Under the pieces are notes generated by a model. The model was not told where the DNA came from. It did no database searches and was given only the letters and a program-made list of their open reading frames with translations. Shown one piece after another: positions 11,801-21,146 of a DNA stretch of 64,000 nt (position 1 is the first letter of the stretch; each line of letters starts with the position of its first letter). Where the stretch lies: positions 25,132,527 through 25,196,526 of the forward strand of contig OX485808.1 of assembly GCA_950295325.1 (NCBI GenBank), read 5' to 3'. Position numbers and translations under genes: made by a program. The DNA comes from Polytrichum commune. Taxonomy: Eukaryota; Streptophyta; Polytrichopsida; Polytrichales; Polytrichaceae.

Positions 11801-14800
11801 TTACGTTCGAATCCGTACTGTGGGATCATTTGCTTCGACACATCTTGGGTCCTCTTCAGACTCGTATGTGCTGCAATCATCATCTGTTTGGGGAGTCGCG
11901 CTCCGAAGATGCAACTCTCGGTCACGTTGTGAGAAAATTATCTTCTTGGTCGGCCGGGAGCCCTCTGCATCCTGTATGCCATTTTCATCTAGATGTGGTC
12001 TATCCTCATCTTCATTGTAGTCTTCAACAGTAAACGGAAGCGATCTTCCCTGATACCTCTTCCTAGTACGTTTGACACCTCTCGTAGTTCTCTGACGCCC
12101 TCCACCCGTACCACGACTTGAGTGCACTTCATCTCTACTTCCATCTATAAAAACATCCCCCGTTGTACTTCCGCCTCCAACTCCAAGGCCACCTGTTCCA
12201 TTGGATTGACTGTGTCGAAGTGAAACTGATGCGGATGGAATTGCAATTGGTATGTTCTCAACAACATGTCGACGAACAGATTGACGACGTGGCGCCTCTA
12301 TAGTAACATTTCTTGAAACATTGTGTATAGCAACCAAAGTAGCACCCACCGCAGTTGCACGTGAAACACCCAATCTAGAAGTATTGGCAATACTTCGAGT
12401 GAGAGGACGACGTTGACCTTGTGCATGCACTTGCACCGTAGAGGTTGATGCAGTTCTTTGAAGAGCACGGAATCGAGTTGTAGGTATTTCAGGAACATTG
12501 GGCGTTTGATCTTCTATACGATGGTTGGATATGAAGGAGGCGTCCATGGATTCAGAATGTACTTGGGCTGGAAGTGGATCCTGTTGAACGTGCGTTGGCT
12601 CATTTGCGGGTAGTACATTGTCACCTTCACCAAAAGAAAGAGAATCGCTCCGAGGTTGCAAGGAATCTACTTCAATTCCTACATTCTCACTTGCCCCCAT
12701 AGCAACATTATGGGCAGGGCGAAACCCTTGTCCAGTGTGGAGAGTTTCAAAAGGCGGTCCTCCAATAGACCCCTCATGATCGTCATGCATTCCGTCGTTA
12801 TGTTGGGGGACATCCGGTTCATCAAAATCAAACACCCCAAGGTTTCCATCACTACCATTGTCATCTTCATCTTCTGAATCATGATTCTCGGAATCGAGGT
12901 CATCCAAATCAAAGTCGATGTCATCATCATTTCCGGCCCTATCATTTGGATCCACGTCATCTTCGTTGTCATCTTCTTCGTCAAGGTCATCGTCAGAATG
13001 GACCTCATTCAATTCGTACCATTGCGCAGGTCTTGGGCCCCTCCGATGTCGAATGAGCCTACTATTGGTATATATGTAGACGAGGTCCTCGGCACGACTA
13101 TGCTTCAAGCGATTGCGACTCTTGTTGTGAACATATGAGTACATGCTCCAATTGCGTTCACATGCGGATGCGGAACATACTTGTGCAAGGATACGTCTTG
13201 CTATTGTTTGGAGGGCTTTAGCTCCACCTCCCATTGCATCCCACCATTCATGGAGAGGTGCGGCATGCACGCTCGGGTCAGTAGAATCAGCAAAAGGCCC
13301 TCGATTTTCAAGGAAATCTTGGTACTGGTGGAGGATTTGGACATAAGTGTCCTCATCTTGAGCAAGCCTGCGAAGAACTCGATTTAGGATTGTCCTCGAA
13401 TTCTCATCCTCATGGAGTGGGGCCCAACCACGTAGAAGCGGATTTAACATCGCTCCAGTCCAATGTAGATCATTCAACATCAACCTCCATCTATTTTGAA
13501 ACGTTAGCATAGCATTTGCAGCAAGCTCAGGGCTTAAGCGAAATGGAGGTTTACTGAATCCACGAATATGGGTTTGTAAATCATGCATGACCCTCCAAGC
13601 CATTCCCATTGCAGGCGCCTTGCCATCAAATACACGAAGAGCTTTAACAACCGGGATCACCATATACAAGAAATTTTCGCACGTGTTCCAGAATCCATCA
13701 GAACGTATAAAGCTTCGCACAGCAGAGCCCTTCATGTAAGAGGTGCGAGATCTCCTCCTCATATCACGCATTAGAGTAGGCCAATCCTCATCAACCACCA
13801 TTCTTTCCAAAGCATTGCGTACTTGAAGAAGACGATCTATCATGATGAAGTTCGTTGCAAAACGGGTCTCTACAGGTAGGCGGAGTGAGAGATTTGGTGA
13901 CAACCTCCGGAATATAGCTTGAGAAGCATGATGGTTTTTGATAAAAACATAAATATGGCGCGCCTTTTTTACCAACTTTTTCACCCATTCCTCCTTCCCC
14001 CAATCTTCTAAGAGGAGATCTAGGCAATGCGCAGCACATCTTTGTAAATATAGATCGGGATTTGCTTGAATCAAGTCGCGAGCAGCGGAGGCCATAACTG
14101 GGGCATTGTCGGTGCAAATCTGGACCACATTATGTCGACCAACCTTTTTCACAAATGGTTGAATTTGAGCAGCAACGTATAGATGATCCTTGTGATTTCC
14201 CGTGGTATCAATGGTACCCAAGAAAACGTCTCCCTTTGTGCCGCATTGGAGAACGTTTAGGAGAGGTCGGTTTTGCACGTTGTCCCATCCATCACAACAT
14301 ATTGTAACACCGTATTTTTCAACGGAATTCCCCATCTTCTCCTTCACTTGCCTATCTAGGTCAACCTTTTTATCAGTTAACAACTTCGTACGGATGGCAT
14401 TGTACGATGGTGGTGTGTAGGCTGGCATTCGATGACGGGCAGTTTCACGCACAGCATGAACAAATGCAGGATGTCTCACAATGTTGAAAGGAATGTTAGC
14501 TTCATAAAAAGCCGTTGCCCATGCTCTATCAAGGAGTTGTTTTGTTGACACATTGAACCCCTCCGTTATGTTGAGTTGACGTAGTTCACGAGGAGGTGTG
14601 CCATATATCACAACATCATAATGTTGAGTGGATTGGGACATAAGCAAAGGCTCTATTTCACTAATTACGGAGTCCGCTATAATAGGCTCCAGAGGTACAA
14701 TATCTGGCACCGGAGAGTCCTCATTTACAATGCCTACATGTAAGGGCACAATGCCTCCGCAATGTTCAAACAAGACCCTAATATGCGGGGGTACCATCCT

Positions 14801-14983
14801 ACATGTGGAAACATCACAAGCACCCCCTACAGGAGGTCTATAACCAAGGTGGGCCAACATTCTATTTCCTCGGTAAGATATGACGAACGGGCAAAACCTA
14901 CATTTAACCTGCCTTTGTGATTTACCGGGAACCATCCCCTTATCCTCGTACCAATGATCCCATGCATCATTTCGGCGTGGCAT
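11801..14983 (-). CDS. hAT-family transposase
   Basis: An intact frame of 1060 residues. Near the N-terminus (residues 28-46) is a BED-like zinc finger, CxxC followed by an H. Residues about 145-400 match the DUF659 part of plant hAT transposases. Catalytic candidates are D231 (CCDGWDN), D292 (CTDNAP) and E609 (SACERNWS), and the hAT C-terminal dimerisation domain spans about 575-650. A very acidic Asp/Glu tract (about 660-740) and a low-complexity tail follow, which makes it longer than usual. The start was set at ATG 14983. Just upstream (15001) is a splice acceptor, TATTTGCAG, so the ATG sits in a second exon and the leader has an intron. A TATA box on this strand lies at 15211-15220 with promoter array 3 behind it. 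The gene is intact, unlike the neighbouring cargo genes, so this copy could still be mobile. Confidence 0.9.
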   Translation of the reverse strand: MPRRNDAWDHWYEDKGMVPGKSQRQVKCRFCPFVISYRGNRMLAHLGYRPPVGGACDVSTCRMVPPHIRVLFEHCGGIVPLHVGIVNEDSPVPDIVPLEPIIADSVISEIEPLLMSQSTQHYDVVIYGTPPRELRQLNITEGFNVSTKQLLDRAWATAFYEANIPFNIVRHPAFVHAVRETARHRMPAYTPPSYNAIRTKLLTDKKVDLDRQVKEKMGNSVEKYGVTICCDGWDNVQNRPLLNVLQCGTKGDVFLGTIDTTGNHKDHLYVAAQIQPFVKKVGRHNVVQICTDNAPVMASAARDLIQANPDLYLQRCAAHCLDLLLEDWGKEEWVKKLVKKARHIYVFIKNHHASQAIFRRLSPNLSLRLPVETRFATNFIMIDRLLQVRNALERMVVDEDWPTLMRDMRRRSRTSYMKGSAVRSFIRSDGFWNTCENFLYMVIPVVKALRVFDGKAPAMGMAWRVMHDLQTHIRGFSKPPFRLSPELAANAMLTFQNRWRLMLNDLHWTGAMLNPLLRGWAPLHEDENSRTILNRVLRRLAQDEDTYVQILHQYQDFLENRGPFADSTDPSVHAAPLHEWWDAMGGGAKALQTIARRILAQVCSASACERNWSMYSYVHNKSRNRLKHSRAEDLVYIYTNSRLIRHRRGPRPAQWYELNEVHSDDDLDEEDDNEDDVDPNDRAGNDDDIDFDLDDLDSENHDSEDEDDNGSDGNLGVFDFDEPDVPQHNDGMHDDHEGSIGGPPFETLHTGQGFRPAHNVAMGASENVGIEVDSLQPRSDSLSFGEGDNVLPANEPTHVQQDPLPAQVHSESMDASFISNHRIEDQTPNVPEIPTTRFRALQRTASTSTVQVHAQGQRRPLTRSIANTSRLGVSRATAVGATLVAIHNVSRNVTIEAPRRQSVRRHVVENIPIAIPSASVSLRHSQSNGTGGLGVGGGSTTGDVFIDGSRDEVHSSRGTGGGRQRTTRGVKRTRKRYQGRSLPFTVEDYNEDEDRPHLDENGIQDAEGSRPTKKIIFSQRDRELHLRSATPQTDDDCSTYESEEDPRCVEANDPTVRIRT

Positions 14984-15210
14984 GACTTCAACAAAACCTG
15001 CAAATACAAACAAGTTAGAGCAAGTAACTTTGATCGCATACTAGGTCCTGTTCAAGAGTGCCACAAGGGCAACCCTAATTTACAGTCACTAGATTGGACA
15101 AAGTATCCTCTGCATTCGGGTCTCACGCATTCAATCCTCACTCCTCAAAGGAGAATCAAAAGACTTGAGACACACTATGTCAGTGGAGGCAAAAATGGCA
15201 CCTTGAACCC

Positions 15211-15220
15211 TCAATTTATA
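15211..15220 (-). promoter_or_regulatory. TATA box of the hAT transposase gene
   Basis: On the minus strand the sequence reads TATAAATTGA. It lies 228 bp upstream of the start codon, before the leader intron, and is separated by only about 9 bp from promoter array 3. Confidence 0.6.
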
Positions 15221-15228
15221 GTATTCGA

Positions 15229-15680
15229 ATCGGACGGGGGAGCGGACGGAAGGGGGGGGGGGGGGGAGCGGACGGGGAGCGGACGGAGGGGGGGGGGACC
15301 GGACGGGGGGGCGGACGGAGGGGGGGAGCGGACGGGGAGCGGACGGAGGGGGGGGGGACCGGACGGGGGGGCGGACGGAGGGGGGGGGAGCGGACGGGGG
15401 AGCGGACGAGGGAGCGGACGGACGGGGGGGAGCGGACGGGGGAGCGGACGGACGAGCGGACGGACGGGGGGGAGCGGACAGGGGAGCGGACGAGGGGGCG
15501 GACGGGGGAGCGGACGGACGGGGGAGGGGGGGGCGGACGGGGGGGGGGGGGCGGACGGGAGAGGGGGGGAGCGGATGGGGTTGGGAACGGGAGCGGACGG
15601 GGGGGAACGGTGGCGAACGGGGATTGTGAACGGGAGCGGACGGGGGGGAACGGGGGTTGGGAACGGAGGTGGACGGGCTC
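15229..15680. repeat. GC-rich minisatellite, promoter array 3
   Basis: The plus strand is a dense run of units such as GGGGGAGCGGACGG with some GGGAACGG units. A 67-bp block (about 15272-15338) is repeated in tandem. It shares the GCGGACG core with arrays 1 and 2. Relative to the transposase gene it lies just upstream of the TATA box. Runs of G make it a candidate for G-quadruplex structure. Confidence 0.9.
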
Positions 15681-15881
15681 TAGTAAATTTTTCCCCACTT
15701 TACCTTTACTTTGCTGACATGTCATCACACGTGGACATTGTAAATCCTACGTGTCAGAAATGGGTTAATGTAATTACACAAAAAAATCGGTAAAATTCAA
15801 GTCCGTCAGGATAAAGACAGCATCCGGCATAATGTCGTGACGGCACGACATTATGTCGGGATTACCCTCCGTCACGACACA

Positions 15882-15894
15882 ATAGACAACCCTG
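15882..15894 (-). repeat. hAT right terminal inverted repeat
   Basis: ATAGACAACCCTG, the exact reverse complement of the left end, followed by the second copy of the target duplication AGCGAGAT (15895-15902). Confidence 0.92.
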
Positions 15895-15902
15895 AGCGAG
15901 AT

Positions 15903-16639
15903 TAGTCCTCTGAAATAAGAGTAGTTTATCGCCGAGAGAGCGAAAGGTCAAATTATTCCGAGAGTACGGAAGTACAGTTCTTTGAGAGCAGTTTATGGAT
16001 TTGAGCAGTATATGAGTAAAAGAGAGAAAGGAGAGAGATTAATTGCCGAGCAAGGTAAGAGCAATATTCGACCCTGTCCCTTGGCTATATGAATTTGTTT
16101 ATCGCCTATGCTATTATCAGAGATTATGTGATTGCATAAACAAACTACATATATAAGTGATGATTACAGGCTTACGGCGTCAGGCTATGTTCTCATGCGA
16201 GATGGTGGCTATAGTCTCAGAAACCGTTTTGGGCTAAACCGTGAGTTAACTTAACTATAGCCTGTCTTTTGTTGAGAAGCAATACATAAAATAAGGATGG
16301 ATTAATTAATCAATCCACACATAAAATCATAACGAGAGATTATATTTGAGAGATGGCAGTGACGAGAATATTGCACCCGAAAGGGAAAAATGACTATCGC
16401 CAAGCTTTTGAGCTTCACGATTGAACTAGGTCAAAGCCTTAGAGTGCTAGAGAATTCCCTAAAGATAAGACAAAATCACCCACGACTGAAAGGGCACAAA
16501 GGAACCATAAGAGTGAAGATTAAGTGGAATGAATAAGGAATGAAGCAAGAATGAACCCAAGATGTTATTGTAATCCTTAATCCAATGTGACATTAACCCT
16601 TATAGACACTATCTCAGTCTTCCTGGAGACTTTGTTCCC
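15903..16639. other. No gene seen
   Basis: Continuation of the DNA into which the hAT element inserted. No coding region, repeat array or RNA gene was recognised. Confidence 0.5.
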
Positions 16640-16830
16640 TGGGTTTTGTTGTTTTGAGCCATAGCAAAAACTTACTACACAACCTACAACAACTCACACG
16701 TTTACGGAAGTTGAACACTAGTCGATGTAAGTCAATGGTAGCAGTGTCGGGGTTAGGCAACTTAGTGGCCTTGGAGGAACTTAACACTATATTCGTTAAT
16801 CGGAGACTTTTGAAAGTCTCAAAATAAAAT
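16640..16830 (+). pseudogene. LRR gene fragment
   Basis: On the plus strand this encodes one to two leucine-rich repeats of the type LPNLQQLTRLRKLN and GLGNLVALEEL, nearly the same as repeats in the LRR fragment at 52332-53510. It is bounded by non-coding DNA and has no start, so it is a remnant. Together with bases 1-50 it shows that the hAT element sits in a zone littered with pieces of one LRR family. Confidence 0.75.
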
Positions 16831-17188
16831 ATGCCCATGGTTTGGGATGCCAATATTGTGGGCATACGGAATATTGGGAACATCAAGAACATGACGATTT
16901 AAAATTTTGCACGTAAAGCATATTCTTATTACTAAAAATAGAGAATTTCAATTAAAATGAAAACGCGAGCTCTTTGTGGAAAATAACAATCAACTCTAAA
17001 AAAACAATTGGTTTATGTCATTATAGAGTTTGGGGTGCGCATCCCATAAGTAAGGCTCTTATGAATTTGGATGGCACATCCCAAACGTATACAACAATGG
17101 AGTGTGACAAGTCCACTAAGTCTAATAAAAACCAAGTCTACTAAGCGCCCATGTTTTTCGCCATTAACTCCCACCTAATATGTTATGT

Positions 17189-20049
17189 TTACACATCTCC
17201 ATCTTCCGCTTCATATCCATTCTCGGCGTCATTCACCGCAGCTGCAATACGTGCCAAGTTGTCTTTGGCAAAATCTATATGTTTTTGGGGGATGGTCATT
17301 GTTTCTGTTTTGGAACCTTTGCGCGGCTTCCAAGCACAAAGTATAGTATCCGTGTTTATCCAAACCGGTGTGTACGCTGAGTCTACTGTCCACTTAAAAT
17401 TCTTTTTGGTGTCCCAACCTAAATAAGTGCGTAGCACGTTTTGGTCTTTAGTGCTTGGACGACAATATTCCACCTCAATTTGACGAAAGTTGGGGCTAGT
17501 TCGAACAAAATTGGGTGAAGACAATGCTTTCACCAACCAAATTGGCTTGGGATGCTCCTCATCCCCTGCTCGTACGAGGACCAAATAACCTTCATGGCAA
17601 TCAACACCTACACGAAACGACGGTGCCGGTCGATCTCGGGCAGGGCCAACGTAATGCTCGTCCATTGCGAACTCTTCACGAACGTCTCCATTGCTAAAAA
17701 ACATGGTGTCGGACTCGACAACCGTTAAACGGCTTTGTGGCCAAAATCCTTGTGTTAAAGTTGTACGGGTGTCGCCACCAAGTGTCATTAGGGCTGAGCG
17801 AATGCGATCCCAATACGCAATCAAAGGTTCATGAGTATCTCTAACACGTCTAGTGATGTCCTCCTCACACAACTCTTTCCAATATTCAATGAATCCGGAT
17901 ATGCCTTTGATGATTTCCGGCCCATTCCTCATGGGGTCGGGTTTGCAAGGCTTTGGATCCCCATCCGGGAGCAAACATTTCCCATCATTGTCTTGACGCC
18001 ATACGAGTATACCATCATCCGGGCCCCAATTAGGAGATGTGCACAAAAGCTTAAATTGCATGGCCGGGAGACCATCATCCCTTATAAAGAATCGGAATTG
18101 TTGTGCTTTGGTATGTCCCACCAAACGGTCCCCTCCCTTCAACATGTATGGCTTGATGAAGGCCTTGAAATCTGGTACTTCCTCAATCATGTGCGGAATT
18201 ACCGGCATATGGTCCAAATCCATATACGATTTCATAAGAAGTGGTATGGTTGGAAAATCTTCTTCATGCAACTTCATGCTCCACCGTCCGAAAGACGCAT
18301 CAATGTCATCGTGTGTGTGTCCCACCATCAAAAAAGACACAAACACCTCCTTGAAGATTCCTTTCGCCACAAGCAAGGACCAAAAACAAAATACATATCG
18401 ACATTTGTTGTTCTTCGCACAATTATCAAGTTGAACGTGAAGAGTTGGAGGCAAAGGTTTCGCACAAAGAGGTTCTCCGGGTGGCTCCGGCAATGACGAC
18501 ATACAAACCTCCTTCCCCACAAGCAGTGCTTCGTAAAGGGGTGTCGTTCCACAACCATCAAACAATGCACGTGATGAATGTACCGGTGGCTTCTCAAGAT
18601 CGCGCAAGAGTTTTGCAAATGATCCCACCGTGTGGTTAGCATCGCTAGGGTAAAAATCCAGACCATAATGGGCATACTTAACGTCTCCATATCCGTGGGC
18701 AATCATCCATGGGAAAAAACAAACGATCCATGAATGACAACAATAACAACAACCTTAAACGGATGTGTGAAGTTGAAACCTAACGCAAACACATCTAGTA
18801 AAATTGGATAGAATTTGAACACATATTTGTGATTTCCTACAAACCTGTGACAGCTACTGGCAACTTGAAGAGTCCATCCGTGGCCTTTATTTTCCGTGCA
18901 TAACAAGGGCATGCGGTCTTGGCGTGGTCCATTTTGTCATGGATGATTGTTAGAACCTCTGTAGGCCTCATTATGGATAGAGCACGGTTCTTATAGTAAT
19001 CTTGACGGTGAGCCTCTTGGTTGTTGATATGTTCAATATATTTTGCTTGGTGTCTGGAGTGGGATTCGGTGCCTATGGGGTGGGCGTCTCGAAGACCTTT
19101 GTATTTTTCACACGTCGTACACCTAGCGAACTTGTCCCCTGGTCTCTTCAAAATGTATTCAGCAAATTGTTGGTTTTTAATTACACTCAACTTGGACAAA
19201 GAAATGGGACCACATCCCGCTATGCGACCCACTTCGTTAATGTCCGTTAATATGTTCTTCCATTTTGTACCTGTGGGCAACACCATTTGTACAACTTTCT
19301 CCCCTGACAACAATGTCCTCGTCTTGTGGGGCATTGCATCGGCCAATGGGACTATGATGGTGGAGAGTGTCGCGGAGGCTTGGAGTGTAGCCTCCCGAGG
19401 TTTCTTTGTGCCCGAATTTCCATGAAATCGTGAGCGGCGACCCAACGATGAATACTTTTGAAACCTATAAAAGTCAGCCTTTGACACGGCGTGGATGGTA
19501 TACCACGCGGTACAACACACATCCACATTCTCAAGTGTGACCACCTTATGCCCATGGGTGTCAATGTACACATTTCTGTGGACCTCGAGTTTCTTTGCCG
19601 ATCTCATACGGAAATCGGCCAGCCACATCTCTTGACGTAGGGACTTAATTTTCTCCCGTGGGAAAAACTGGCAACATTTCCAATAGCAACAGTCTTTGGC
19701 GGACACAAGACGCATAGATTCGTCTCCCAATATGCGATCCCGTCGACGCTCCTTATCTCCTGGAGGCACACGGTTCGAATCATATTTGCGTAGGCCTTTG
19801 CGAGGACGTATTTTGGCCAACAAAGCTAATTGTGTTTGCTTATGGCGCCGCTCATGGTCCAACAAGCTCACTCCGTCATGGAGAACCCGACAAAAAGGCC
19901 ATCGACGCAAGGAAAATCTCCATGTCACCGGGACCTCAAGCGGAAGCAATGAATTCAAGATGCACACACCAACATCGTTCGGACCAAGGGGGTTGGCATC
20001 CACACAATCACGGGGATCAGAGTTTCTACATATGCCATCTGCCATAGGG
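17189..20049 (-). pseudogene. DUF7869-like gene, 3' part (disrupted by CACTA element)
   Basis: Two open blocks on the minus strand, 18837-20049 and 17189-18706, are separated by an apparent intron of about 130 bp. The second block contains LDNCAKNN, then VGHTHDDID with following aromatic residues, and YAHYGLDFYPS. I associate this pattern with the uncharacterised plant and invertebrate family DUF7869; the function is unknown, and a nuclease-like or domesticated transposase role is only a guess. The first block has a CTTCEKYKGLR zinc-ribbon-like CxxC. The reading frame does not begin here: it runs unbroken to the CACTA insertion at 20050-20053 and resumes in frame at 44120 on the other side of the rearrangement. 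No clean AG acceptor was found immediately before 18706, so the splice may be damaged. Confidence 0.7.
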
Positions 20050-20052
20050 ACA

Positions 20053-20064
20053 CACTATAAGAAA
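20053..20064 (+). repeat. CACTA left terminus
   Basis: CACTATAAGAAA, identical over 12 bp to the terminus at 44121-44132. The preceding ACA is the 3-bp target duplication. Confidence 0.9.
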
Positions 20065-21146
20065 CCCGCATTTTTGGGGTCGTTTTGGGGAAACGAGTGA
20101 TGTCTTCCGAGATGTCACTATGTTCGGCAATAAACGCCCACAGAATTGCAGATTTTATTGGACGTTGCGTGAAACATGACAGATTATGGGCCAGGACATG
20201 GCGATGTCAGGAAGGATAGCCATGTTCTTGTGGATGTCATTTAAAACATGCTGACGTCCTGCGTCGGGCCGTTTGTAAGGCCGCTAACGCCACGTCATCC
20301 CCACAGGTCTATCCACGGCATGTATAAAGTTGCGGCGGGCAGACTTAAAGTGCTGCTCGGGAAAAAAAGGTTGGAGAATGTTCAACTATGTGTGGTTGGC
20401 TATAAAAGACAAACATGTTCCCAAAAATTTGAGGGAATGCCACATAAATTTCTCACGGTGCATCAATATGGTTCTTGGCATGCATGTTATTCTCCCGAAT
20501 TCCGTTCAAATATTTGTAACGGATGAGCCAAAAAACACGGGGGTGGTTGAGTCATTCTCTAATTGCCATAAGGTAGACATGCGGGACCACAATTGCATAC
20601 CGTAGGTTCATATATAGCTGGTTCAACACATGTTAGCCGAATAATTAATTAAAGTGGAAAAATGCCCTTTGGATTAAAATAGAAAAATTATGAAATTTCA
20701 AGTTTTGCTACGAAAGGAATGTTTTCTCATTCACTTGTTTATAATTTAGTTTGTCATATGTTGATTTTGATTTCAAAGGATTTCAAAGGTTATATATTTG
20801 TACATTTAGACATGAGGAAATCAAGGGAAGACTTTTGCAAGCAAAATATGGCACTTCATTGCTCTCACAATTCCAAAAATACATGCGCCAAACGTGGGAG
20901 TGCCCACGTTGGATCTCGTGGCCACATTCCACATATAGACGAGCAACTGCTACTGGAAAATCTTAGTGCCTAGAAAATTATGACCATCCGTCTGTTTGAA
21001 CACAAAGGACGTCTCCGCGGACACCCGAGTAGACATCAGCCTTGACAGTCGGTTCCTCTCCAGCAAGGCGTCCCTTGTGACGCAACCTTATACATTGCAT
21101 GCCATGTGTGATGTGACGTTGTTGTAGGTGCTTTGGGTTGTAACCA

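Larger units (their letters stand above)
915..15894 (-). mobile_element. Giant hAT transposon, 14,980 bp, complete
   Basis: The left end reads CAGGGTTGTCTAT and the right end reads its exact reverse complement, giving 13-bp terminal inverted repeats of the CAGGG type usual for hAT elements. The bases outside are AGCGAGAT at 907-914 and AGCGAGAT at 15895-15902, a perfect 8-bp target duplication as hAT transposases make. Both subterminal regions carry repeats of a TGTCGTGACGG-like motif. A hAT transposase gene lies inside the right end on the minus strand. Three further genes lie on the plus strand: a kinase-like gene, a small broken gene, and a coiled-coil/RING gene. Autonomous hAT elements are normally only a few kilobases, so this one is several times the usual size because of its cargo. 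The boundaries are seen directly; transposition as one unit is inferred from the intact ends. Confidence 0.92.

Noticed and set aside
15216-15793. Open frames across array 3 (170 and 279 codons)
   Set aside because: Gly/Arg or Pro/Arg repeats from the minisatellite on opposite strands.
17831-18496. Plus-strand open frame of 221 codons
   Set aside because: It is the antisense shadow of the DUF7869-like coding region, which has clear conserved motifs on the minus strand.
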